Source: Chryseobacterium capnotolerans
Lineage (GTDB): Bacteria; Bacteroidota; Bacteroidia; Flavobacteriales; Weeksellaceae
Reading direction: 5' to 3'
Assembly (NCBI RefSeq): GCF_021278965.1
Contig: NZ_CP065589.1
Coordinates: forward strand, 3,167,001-3,231,000
Length of the DNA: 64,000 bases
The translations under genes and the position numbers were made by a program. A model generated the notes under the pieces. It saw only the letters and a program-made list of their open reading frames with translations, searched no databases and was not told the DNA's origin. Positions 57,174 through 64,000 of the stretch are shown here, piece after piece (position 1 is the first letter of the stretch; each line of letters starts with the position of its first letter).

Positions 57174-57800
57174 TTATTTCTTCTTTACAGGAACTCTGTT
57201 TTCATTATCCAGTTTTTCAGTAGATACTTTAAACTGAATATCCATTTCGTTCTTGATGAAGTAATCTTTCAGAGAAGATTGGTAGAATACTTTAAAGTCT
57301 CTTCTGTTCAGAGAGAACTTAGCAGATTCAATTACTGTAGTAAACTGGGTAACGTATACGTTTGCTGGGAAAGTAATCGTTTTTCTCACTCCTTTAAGGG
57401 TAAGATCTCCATATACGGTAGAATTATACTCACTGTTTGCTAAAGGAATTATTTTAGTCAAATGGAATTTGGCAACCGGAAATTTCTTTACTTCAAAGAA
57501 GTTCGTACTTTTCAGGTCATTGGTAAGTTTGATCTGATCCTCATCAGAAACATCACCCGCCATCATACTTCTCATATCTATGATGAATTCTCCATCTACC
57601 AAAACCGTATGATCAAAGTTGAATTTTCCACTTTTTAATTTTACCGTTCCTGAATGGGAGGAAGCCTCAGTTTTCACAACCTTATATCCCCACCACCTGA
57701 TCTCTGATGAAGTCACTTTCGAAACTTTATCAAATTTCCTTTGGGCAGAAACAAATGATATGCTTGCGCACACCATAGCAAACAATAGTAATCTTTTCAT
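57174..57800 (-). CDS. YceI-family protein A
   Basis: 208 residues, signal peptide 1-19 (FAMVCASISFVSAQ). YceI lipocalin-like barrel that binds isoprenoid-type lipids: VTSSEIRWWGYKVVKTEASSHSG and later YGDLTLKGVRKTITFPANV. It is a paralogue of the gene 76 bases upstream; both share RWWGYKVVKxEASSHSG-type openings. The longer C-terminus (KLDNENRVPVKKK) is extra. Confidence 0.85.
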   Translation of the reverse strand: MKRLLLFAMVCASISFVSAQRKFDKVSKVTSSEIRWWGYKVVKTEASSHSGTVKLKSGKFNFDHTVLVDGEFIIDMRSMMAGDVSDEDQIKLTNDLKSTNFFEVKKFPVAKFHLTKIIPLANSEYNSTVYGDLTLKGVRKTITFPANVYVTQFTTVIESAKFSLNRRDFKVFYQSSLKDYFIKNEMDIQFKVSTEKLDNENRVPVKKK

Positions 57801-57831
57801 TCTTTTTTATTTACAATTCAACAAAAAAAAA

Positions 57832-57856
57832 AAAAGTGTAGAACTTCTACACTTTT
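57832..57856 (-). terminator. Terminator between the two YceI genes
   Basis: Perfect arms AAAAGTGTAGAA and TTCTACACTTTT, with a long T run on the minus strand, ending the upstream YceI gene at 57877. Confidence 0.85.
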
Positions 57857-57876
57857 AATAATCTTTTTTGATTAAT

Positions 57877-58443
57877 TTATTGAGCAGTTACCTTTACTAC
57901 CATATCGATATCATCTTTCACAAAAACATCCTGCATTGTAGATTTATAAGCAACATCAAATTTTTGTCTGTCGAAAGAGAATTTGTTAGAGACTAAACTT
58001 ACTACTCCTTTGCTGTAAGAAATTTTAGCTGGGAAAGTAACCGCACTTGTTTTTCCTTTCAAAGTAAGATTTCCAGTTACTAAAGAGTTGTAAACTTTAT
58101 CGTTGTTTTTCTTTACACCAGTAATTTTGAAAGTGGCAGTAGGAAATTTTTCAACTTCAAAGAAGTCACCATTTTTAAGGTGTCCGTTTAATTTTTGCTG
58201 ATATTCTCCGCTAAGGTCAGTAGCATTGATAGAAGTCATATCCAATACAAAGTTTCCTCCCACAAGCTGGTTTCCTTTCATTACCATGTCACCTGATTTT
58301 ACTTTCACAGTTCCGTCATGAGAACTTGCTTCAGATTTTGCCACTTTATATCCCCACCAGTGAACATCTGATGCTACTACTTTTTTAGACTGTCCAAATG
58401 CCAAACCTCCAGCTAATACTGCTAGTAAAAATATTTTTTTCAT
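57877..58443 (-). CDS. YceI-family protein B
   Basis: 188 residues, signal peptide 1-17 (LAVLAGGLAFGQ). YceI barrel with SDVHWWGYKVAKSEASSHDG, VTGNLTLKGKTSAVTFPAK and FSFDRQKFDVAYKSTMQD. It is the likely parent of a tandem duplication with gene A. Both probably handle periplasmic lipids. Confidence 0.88.
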   Translation of the reverse strand: MKKIFLLAVLAGGLAFGQSKKVVASDVHWWGYKVAKSEASSHDGTVKVKSGDMVMKGNQLVGGNFVLDMTSINATDLSGEYQQKLNGHLKNGDFFEVEKFPTATFKITGVKKNNDKVYNSLVTGNLTLKGKTSAVTFPAKISYSKGVVSLVSNKFSFDRQKFDVAYKSTMQDVFVKDDIDMVVKVTAQ

Positions 58444-58554
58444 TGTTTAGAATTATTTTAATTAAGTTTAACAAAGGTAGCCAACTTATTCGATAGATTT
58501 CATTGATGTATATCAAGATTCTCAATTATTTTTATGAATAATATCATCTCATAA

Positions 58555-58585
58555 AAAAACTCCGAATTTCTTCGGAGCTTTACTT
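58555..58585 (-). terminator. Terminator after glk
   Basis: Arms ACTCCGAA and TTCGGAGC around TTTC, with an A/T-run on the minus strand. It is placed immediately at the glk stop. Confidence 0.7.
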
Positions 58586-59635
58586 TTATTCTTGATAGTA
58601 GGCCGTATACAGTGCCATACCTTTTAATGCTGTGTGGTTTTGCTTGACCAGATAAATCGGAATATTTTTAAGCATTCCTTCCATTTTATCACTGATCTTG
58701 AATTTTTCGTAGAACTTATCTTTATCAATGTATTCTCTTACCATCTGAGGAATATCTCCGGCGATGAGTAATCCTCCGGTAGCTTTTACCTTTAAGGTTA
58801 AGTTATTGGCTTCTCTTGCCAGGAATTCCAGGAAGGTGTCCAGCGCAATTTTACAGATCAATACGTTATCTTCTACGGCAGCTCTGTAAAGCTCTTCAAC
58901 AAAATTACCATGAGCAAGGCGTTCTCCTAACCATTCCGGTTCAGGATGCCTTTTTACATCTCTTAAGAAACGATAAATATTGAATAATCCTGATTTGGAG
59001 AGTACATTTTCCCAGCTTACAATACCATAGATATTATTAAGGAACTGGTAAAATTCAACCTCAACATTCGTTCTTGGTGAGAATTCAGAATGTCCTCCTT
59101 CTGTAGCAAAAGGTCTTAGATTTTTCCCGTCAAAGAAATATCCGGCTTCTCCCAATCCATTTCCTGGAGCAAGGATCGCTACATTTCCTTTTTCAAGATG
59201 ACCGCTGGTATAAATTGCTTCCAGATCATCATCTTCTAGAAGAGCCATTCCATAAGCGGAAGCTTCCAGATCATTCAGCATCTCTACCTTTTCAAAACCG
59301 AAATCTCTTTTATATTCTTCAATATCTAAGTTCCAGCCCAATCTTGCAGGGCTGCTTTTTCCGTCAATTACAGGTCCCGGCACAGCCATTCCCAGACGTT
59401 TTACATTTTCCAGCTGATTATCCTGAATAAACTTCTTTAAGATATCGTTAAAAGAAGCATATTCCTTGGTAGCATACGTATTTTGTAATTTAATCTCAAG
59501 ACCTCCGTTACCGGAAACAAAATAGCCTAAGATTGTCATATCTTCACGGAGACTTGCTCCAATGATAGAAACATTATCATTATTATTGTTCTCTACTCCT
59601 GGTAAATAAAGTGGAAATTTTGGATTCAGAATCAT
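58586..59635 (-). CDS. glk: Glucokinase
   Basis: ATP-dependent phosphorylation of glucose. 349 residues from the ATG at 59635 (MILNPKFPLYLPG). A GTG further upstream is rejected. The Glk (PF02685) motifs seen are AVPGPVIDG, MLNDLEASAYGM, ILAPGNGLGEAGYF and EGGHSEFSPR, with the catalytic Asp in the NDLEA motif. A C-terminal GGLLIAGDIPQMV segment closes the sugar site. Confidence 0.9.
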   Translation of the reverse strand: MILNPKFPLYLPGVENNNNDNVSIIGASLREDMTILGYFVSGNGGLEIKLQNTYATKEYASFNDILKKFIQDNQLENVKRLGMAVPGPVIDGKSSPARLGWNLDIEEYKRDFGFEKVEMLNDLEASAYGMALLEDDDLEAIYTSGHLEKGNVAILAPGNGLGEAGYFFDGKNLRPFATEGGHSEFSPRTNVEVEFYQFLNNIYGIVSWENVLSKSGLFNIYRFLRDVKRHPEPEWLGERLAHGNFVEELYRAAVEDNVLICKIALDTFLEFLAREANNLTLKVKATGGLLIAGDIPQMVREYIDKDKFYEKFKISDKMEGMLKNIPIYLVKQNHTALKGMALYTAYYQE

Positions 59636-59691
59636 AACCTCAAATTTTACCAAATATAATAATTGTTTTCGTAAATCCTGCACAGAACAAA

Positions 59692-59722
59692 AAAACCTTT
59701 CCACTTTCGTGAAAAGGTTTTG
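59692..59722 (-). terminator. Terminator after the outer-membrane protein gene
   Basis: Arms AAAACCTTT and AAAGGTTTT around CCACTTTCGTGA, with A/T runs both sides, 30 bases after the stop at 59752. Confidence 0.8.
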
Positions 59723-59751
59723 GTTAATAATTGTTTATATATTAAATCTAA

Positions 59752-60315
59752 CTACTTTCCTAATGGAATATTATAACCGAATCCTACTCCGATATTCCCC
59801 ACATTATAATCCTGACCTGCTAAATCTCCTTTAGTTCCTACAAAAACCTTCTGGTATTGTACGAAGAAATTCCAGTCTCTGTTGTGGTATCCGATCTCCG
59901 GTTTGATATAGAAACCTCCGTTTGCTCTTTCCACATTGGTGTTAGAAGCTACTGTTTTATCTCCAACTAAGAATCCGTATCCTAAGTCAGTTCCGAAATA
60001 GAACCCTGTTTGTTTTGGATAAATTCTTATTAAAGCAGCTACAGGAACTACTCCTACATCATTATTTTTATAACCGTTATTTTCTTTTCCAAAATAGTGA
60101 GTATATCCGGATGCGATACCTAATCCAAATCCAGGTGTAATAAGGTTTTGATAAGCCACATCCACTCCTACTGCAGCAGAAAGATTATCTGAAGGAACTG
60201 CTAAACCAACATTTGCGCCCACTTTAATCATATTATTCATTTGTGAACTTTGTGCGCTTGCGATACCTGCTGTTAAAATACCAGCCAGTACTATTGCCTG
60301 TTTAAACATTTTCAT
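59752..60315 (-). CDS. Outer-membrane beta-barrel protein
   Basis: 187 residues, signal peptide 1-21 (VLAGILTAGIASAQ). The mature part consists of alternating hydrophobic strands with aromatic girdles (MIKVGANVGLAVPS, FGLGIASGYTHYF, GFYFGTDLGYGFLVG, GFYIKPEIGYHNRDWNFFVQY) and ends GVGFGYNIPLGK. It resembles small OmpA-N/porin-like barrels. Ligand unknown. Confidence 0.8.
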   Translation of the reverse strand: MKMFKQAIVLAGILTAGIASAQSSQMNNMIKVGANVGLAVPSDNLSAAVGVDVAYQNLITPGFGLGIASGYTHYFGKENNGYKNNDVGVVPVAALIRIYPKQTGFYFGTDLGYGFLVGDKTVASNTNVERANGGFYIKPEIGYHNRDWNFFVQYQKVFVGTKGDLAGQDYNVGNIGVGFGYNIPLGK

Positions 60316-61018
60316 AACTCTAATTTTTAAATTTTACTAAACAAGAGGATGTAAAAATCATGCCAAGGTAGGCCAATCCTTCTTTTTTAACATTAAACAA
60401 AAACACAACAAAATGATTATCAATCACTTATTTTACATTAAAATTCAAATGTTTGTTTAACAATTTTTATAAAAAATAGAGCCTGAAATGTGAAATAATT
60501 CTAAAAAGTTAAAAATTTGAAGACTAGAAAACGTAACTCTTTGGTATAAAACAGATTCTACTATTGGCAAACGCAAAGGCATAAAGAAATATAAATATGA
60601 TACTGCTTTTAAGACGCAAGAAACTTAAGGATTTTCAGCAAGGATATTGCTTTATTTTTTGCCACGAATACAGGAATGATTTTATCGTAAATAAAATCCT
60701 CCTATGTTTGTATAAGTTATAATTTGCTTTATCTCAAATATTATCTTAGCCATAAAGTGAATAAGAATGAGAGTTGAATAAAAATCCAATAGTTCAAAGA
60801 AACATATTCGGCGCAAGAAACGACCTCATTCTTTTTTATCTTGCGTCTTACAACAGAAAGTCGGTCAAAAATCTTTACGTCTTTACGTTTTCCAACAATC
60901 CCACGATCCACACCAATTACCCATTACCTATTACTCATGATAATATTAACAAACCTTAACCCGTTATTATTTTAACCTTTATTCATCAACAACATCAAAA
61001 AAATAAAACGTTCTCATC
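60316..61018. other. Gene-free region with decayed intergenic repeats
   Basis: 703 bases without a credible gene. It holds an ACGCAAAG-type repeat (about 60567-60626, ACGCAAAGGCATAAAG then TGCTTTTAAGACGCAAG) and a partial AATACAC-type repeat (AATACAGGAATGATTTTAT at 60667-60685). The rest is AT-rich. A 61-codon ORF at 60774 has no gene-like features. Confidence 0.6.
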
Positions 61019-62398
61019 ATGGCTGATTCATTAGTAAAAAACAAACATCTTCTTTGGCGATCAGGTTTCGGTATTGGAATCAACCAAATTGAAGACCTGA
61101 AAAATAAATCCTCCAAAACACTGATTAATGAATTGTTTAAAGAAGAAAGTTTTACAGAAGTTTCTTACGATACCCCAGATATAGATCCAACGGCTAACTA
61201 TATGGACACTACAGCGCCTGCTGATAAAAAGAAGGAAATGCAGCGCATCTATAGGGCACAAAACGAAGAGCTGAATCTTAATTTTCTGGCTCAAATGGTA
61301 AACAGCAAGGAACAGATGAGAGAGAAAATGGCTTTTTTCTGGCATGGTCATTTTGCCTCAAGGGTTCTTAATCCAAAATTCAATCGACAGCTATTAAATG
61401 TGATCCGAAAAAATGCATTGGGAAACTTTAAGGATCTTCTTTTTGAAGTAAGTCAGTCTCCAGCCATGCTCAATTTCCTGAATAATCAGCAAAATAAAAA
61501 AGATCACCCTAATGAAAACTTCGCCCGTGAAGTGATGGAACTTTTTACCATGGGAAGAGGAAATTACACAGAAAAAGATGTGAGAGAAGGAGCCAGAGCA
61601 TTTACGGGGTGGAGCTATGATAAAGAAGGAAGCTTTAAGGAAAGAAAAAATCAACATGATGAAGGCAATAAAACCTTTCTGGGAAAAACAGGTAATTTTG
61701 ATGGAGCTGATGCTTTAAACATCATACTGGAGCAAAAAGCGACTGCAACATTTATCACAGCCAAAATCTATAAGTTTTTTGTCAATGAAAATGTAGACCA
61801 GAACATTGTGAACACTTTAAGCACAAGCTTCTACAATTCCGGTTATGATATAAAAAAACTGATGATGGATATATTTTCAAGCTCATGGTTTTATGATCAG
61901 AAAAATATCGGAAACAGGATAAAATCTCCTATCGAACTTATGGTTGGGATGATGCGGATGCTTCCGATGCATATTCAAAATCCTGAAAACCTCATCGTGT
62001 ATCAAAAGCTGTTAGGGCAAATGCTGCTCTATCCGCCCAATGTTGCAGGATGGCCCAATGGAAAATCCTGGATTGACAGCTCTACGCTGATGCTAAGGCT
62101 TCAAGTACCTCAAATCTGGTCAGGGCTTCGTCCGCTGGAATACAGTCCGCGGCAGGATGATGATATTGATATGGGAATGAAATCTAAGGAAAATACTTTG
62201 AATAAAAGCTTTAAAAATCCAAACATTACCATAGACTGGAACCGCGTGGATCAGATCTTTGCCCGTAAAAACTGTGAAGATTACTTAATTCAAAACCCCA
62301 AAAGCCTGGATATGAATACAGTGAACAATTTTTCTGATAAAAGCGTGAAAATGACCATTATTAATCTGATGTCAACCCCGGAATACCAGTTAATGTAA
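61019..62398 (+). CDS. DUF1800 domain protein
   Basis: 459 residues with no clear signal peptide (starts MADSLVKNKHLLWRSGFG). The LLWRSGFGI opening, the RAFTGW signature and the MFWH-like FFWHGHFASR segment are DUF1800 hallmarks. FMKELFTMGRG-type stretch is seen as REVMELFTMGRGNYT. DUF1800 is nearly always followed by a DUF1501 gene, as here, 39 bases later. Function unknown; the pair is exported or envelope-linked in other species. Confidence 0.88.
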   Translation: MADSLVKNKHLLWRSGFGIGINQIEDLKNKSSKTLINELFKEESFTEVSYDTPDIDPTANYMDTTAPADKKKEMQRIYRAQNEELNLNFLAQMVNSKEQMREKMAFFWHGHFASRVLNPKFNRQLLNVIRKNALGNFKDLLFEVSQSPAMLNFLNNQQNKKDHPNENFAREVMELFTMGRGNYTEKDVREGARAFTGWSYDKEGSFKERKNQHDEGNKTFLGKTGNFDGADALNIILEQKATATFITAKIYKFFVNENVDQNIVNTLSTSFYNSGYDIKKLMMDIFSSSWFYDQKNIGNRIKSPIELMVGMMRMLPMHIQNPENLIVYQKLLGQMLLYPPNVAGWPNGKSWIDSSTLMLRLQVPQIWSGLRPLEYSPRQDDDIDMGMKSKENTLNKSFKNPNITIDWNRVDQIFARKNCEDYLIQNPKSLDMNTVNNFSDKSVKMTIINLMSTPEYQLM

Positions 62399-62437
62399 AA
62401 CCGGCACTTCATCCAACTAACACTTAAATCCAACCCT

Positions 62438-63622
62438 ATGTTAATCAAAAGAAGAGAATTCCTCAAAATAAGTTCACTGGCCACCGCATCATTCTTGCTG
62501 CCTAATTTCCTAAAGGCTATGACACTGGATGAAGCATTAAACCCCAATCAGAATATCCTGATAGTCCTTCAATTTACAGGGGGCAATGATGGCTTAAACA
62601 CCATTATTCCAGCCAAAAATGACATCTATTTCAGGGAAAGAAAAACGCTTGCTGTTCAGGATTCTTTATCGTTGACCGATGAAGCTGGGATCAATCCTTC
62701 CCTATCCTATTTTAAAGAACTTTTTGATAATGGAGAGCTTTCTGTGATGAACAATGTAGGCTACCCCAATCCGGACAAGTCTCATTTCCGAAGCATGGAT
62801 ATCTGGCAATCGGCAAGCAGAAGTGATGAATTTCTGGATACCGGGTGGCTGGGCCGTTTTCTGGATGAGGAGTGCTACCGTTGTGAACATCCTACCCAGG
62901 CATTGGAAGTAGATGATATGCTCAGTCTTGCCCTAAAGGGAGAAAACAATAAAGCTTTTGCCTTTAAAGATCCTAAAAGATTATATCAAACCAGCCAGGA
63001 GAAGTATTTCAAATCTCTTTACGATCATCATCACGATGATGAAACAGTCTCTTATCTTTATCAGACTTTAGGTTCTACTATTAATAATGCTGGGTATATA
63101 TTTGATAAAAGTAAGGCTAAAAAAACAGAGCAGGCTTATCCTAATTCTCAATTGGGAAAGGATTTTAAAACTGTAGCTTCTTTAATCAAATCAGATATTA
63201 ATACTCAGGTCTATTATCTTTCTATTGGTAGTTTTGATACCCATGTGAACCAAAATGACCGTCAGAAAAAGCTATTCGGTGATATTAATGAGGCAGTAAA
63301 ATCCTTTGTGGCTGATATGAAAAGTAATGGTCTTTTTAATAATATTCTTTTGATGACCTTCTCTGAATTTGGCCGCCGCGTGGCTCAGAATGCCAGCAAT
63401 GGAACGGACCACGGAACTGCCAACCAGATGTTTTTCATCAGTGGGAACCTCAAAAAGAAAGGCTTACTGAACAGCCTTCCGGATCTGCAGAATCTGAAAG
63501 AAGGAGATCTGATTTACACTGAAGATTTCAGAAAGGTTTATGCCACTATTCTCAAAAACTGGCTAAAAGCGGATTCTTCTAAGGTTTTGGGATGGAAAAA
63601 TGGAGTTTATGATTTTATATAA
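62438..63622 (+). CDS. DUF1501 domain protein (sulfatase-like fold)
   Basis: 394 residues. The N-terminus MLIKRREFLKISSLATASF resembles a Tat-type signal (RREFLK). The body has the DUF1501 pattern: FTGGNDGLNTIIP, the HFRSMDIWQSAS motif and FSEFGRRVAQNASNGTDHGT (metal-like Asp and His). It pairs with the DUF1800 gene. The family is thought to be a sulfatase-type hydrolase, but no substrate is known. Confidence 0.88.
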   Translation: MLIKRREFLKISSLATASFLLPNFLKAMTLDEALNPNQNILIVLQFTGGNDGLNTIIPAKNDIYFRERKTLAVQDSLSLTDEAGINPSLSYFKELFDNGELSVMNNVGYPNPDKSHFRSMDIWQSASRSDEFLDTGWLGRFLDEECYRCEHPTQALEVDDMLSLALKGENNKAFAFKDPKRLYQTSQEKYFKSLYDHHHDDETVSYLYQTLGSTINNAGYIFDKSKAKKTEQAYPNSQLGKDFKTVASLIKSDINTQVYYLSIGSFDTHVNQNDRQKKLFGDINEAVKSFVADMKSNGLFNNILLMTFSEFGRRVAQNASNGTDHGTANQMFFISGNLKKKGLLNSLPDLQNLKEGDLIYTEDFRKVYATILKNWLKADSSKVLGWKNGVYDFI

Positions 63623-63635
63623 TTTTTCAAAGATT

Positions 63636-63737
63636 TATTTAATCACAAAAGTTTTAATACTTAAGTTATTTTTAAGTTACTACTAATTGCTTCAAAAGTT
63701 CACTTAAGTTTTTCAAAATCTACGATTTTCTTGAATA
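63636..63737 (+). repeat. CACAAAAG intergenic repeat, second copy
   Basis: AATCACAAAAGTTTTAATAC, then AAGTTATTTTTAAGTTACT, ending CAAAATCTACGATTTTC. It aligns with 39829-39929 along its whole length. Confidence 0.6.
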
Positions 63738-63773
63738 CTATAGAGAAAATTTCATTTGAAGGCCTGCATATTT

Positions 63774-63823
63774 CCCTCCTCTGGAGGAACGGCAAAAATT
63801 CAAAGAATTTTTGCCGGGTGGTT
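63774..63823 (-). repeat. GGTGGTT-flanked hairpin repeat, copy 2
   Basis: CCCTCCTCTGGAGGAAC, then the hairpin GGCAAAAATTC...GAATTTTTGCC, then GGGTGGTT. It is copy 1 (28345-28394) in the opposite orientation with a changed but still paired stem. Confidence 0.75.
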
Positions 63824-63845
63824 ATCATCTTTTTACCACCACAAA

Positions 63846-63881
63846 AAAAGAGACCATCCAATAATGATAGTCTCTTTTCGA
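63846..63881 (-). terminator. Terminator of the truncated right-edge gene
   Basis: Arms AAAAGAGAC and GTCTCTTTT around a 15-base loop, 30 bases beyond the stop codon at 63910. Confidence 0.75.
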
Positions 63882-63909
63882 TAATTTTAAATTTTAACTA
63901 CTTTTACAT

Positions 63910-64000
63910 TTAAGCAGTAATCTGCTTTGGTTCTTTCTCTTTCTGATCTTCTTTTTTATCTAGTTTCTCAGATATTTTTTTAACGATATACTCAATCGCT
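63910..64000 (-). CDS. C-terminal fragment of an unidentified gene
   Basis: The right edge contains the last 29 codons of a minus-strand gene, with a Lys/Glu-rich charged tail (KLDKKEDQKEKEPKQ) and a TAA stop at 63910-63912, followed by a terminator. The family cannot be determined from so little sequence. Confidence 0.5.
   Translation of the reverse strand, partial: AIEYIVKKISEKLDKKEDQKEKEPKQITA

Noticed and set aside
60774..60959. 61-codon ORF in the long gap before DUF1800
   Set aside because: Low-complexity, no homology recognised, overlaps decayed repeats, and no promoter or start context.
1..64000. tRNA, rRNA or insertion-sequence genes
   Set aside because: No cloverleaf-like conserved blocks, no rRNA sequence and no transposase motif were found on either strand while reading the window.

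Overview
The window is a stretch of a low-GC member of the Bacteroidota, most likely Chryseobacterium or a close relative in the Weeksellaceae. The evidence is type IX secretion (T9SS) C-terminal sorting domains, TAnnTTTG-type promoters, a DUF5686 protein, a BT_3928-family protein, paired DUF1800/DUF1501 genes, a degenerate DnaG zinc motif and many short intergenic repeat families. No rRNA, tRNA, CRISPR array or insertion sequence was found.

Layout. 1-10.2 kb: end of alaS, a PhoX-like lipoprotein, a di-haem cytochrome c peroxidase, a DUF5686 outer-membrane protein and an M28 peptidase. 10.3-18.8 kb, minus strand: the branched-chain amino acid operon ilvE-ilvD-ilvB-ilvN-ilvC-ilvA. It is preceded by two complete attenuators in tandem, each with its own Ile/Val-rich leader peptide, antiterminator and terminator, and by folP. 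19-25 kb: DUF1599, a BT_3928-family membrane protein, a DUF6058-like protein, a TerB-like protein, an S9 peptidase, a GxxExxY nuclease-like gene framed by inverted repeats, and tpiA. 25.4-39.7 kb: a phytase-esterase-like lipoprotein, a cobalamin riboswitch driving a T9SS surface protein, clpP, dnaG, a second T9SS protein, tsaE, ald, a LytS/LytTR pair and a cation/proton antiporter. 40.8-51 kb: an accessory cassette of a LysM protein, a LysM plus DUF4280 (PAAR-like) protein, one large effector with two peptidoglycan-hydrolase-like domains, and eight consecutive small lipoproteins. 51-64 kb: tyrA with a Tyr-rich leader peptide, sdaA, a Crp/Fnr regulator, an azoreductase-like gene, amt, a hydrolase, two YceI proteins, glk, an outer-membrane barrel protein and the DUF1800/DUF1501 pair.

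How the parts work together. The ilv genes form one pathway from threonine and pyruvate to Ile and Val, and their product amino acids appear to be sensed by leader translation at two successive checkpoints. The 40.8-51 kb cassette looks like a contractile-injection or polymorphic-toxin module: spike-associated proteins, a toxin, then candidate immunity lipoproteins. Its most AT-rich part runs from the toxin C-terminus into the first lipoproteins.

Sequence quality. Nine genes (alaS, ccp, ilvA, folP, the BT_3928 gene, the cobalamin-controlled T9SS gene, the DUF4258-like gene, the antiporter and the large effector) each become full length if one or two single-base indels are corrected. Nine of the ten indels are in homopolymers, mostly one missing A. 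This points to sequencing error rather than gene decay, so these genes are annotated as single CDSs spanning the break.
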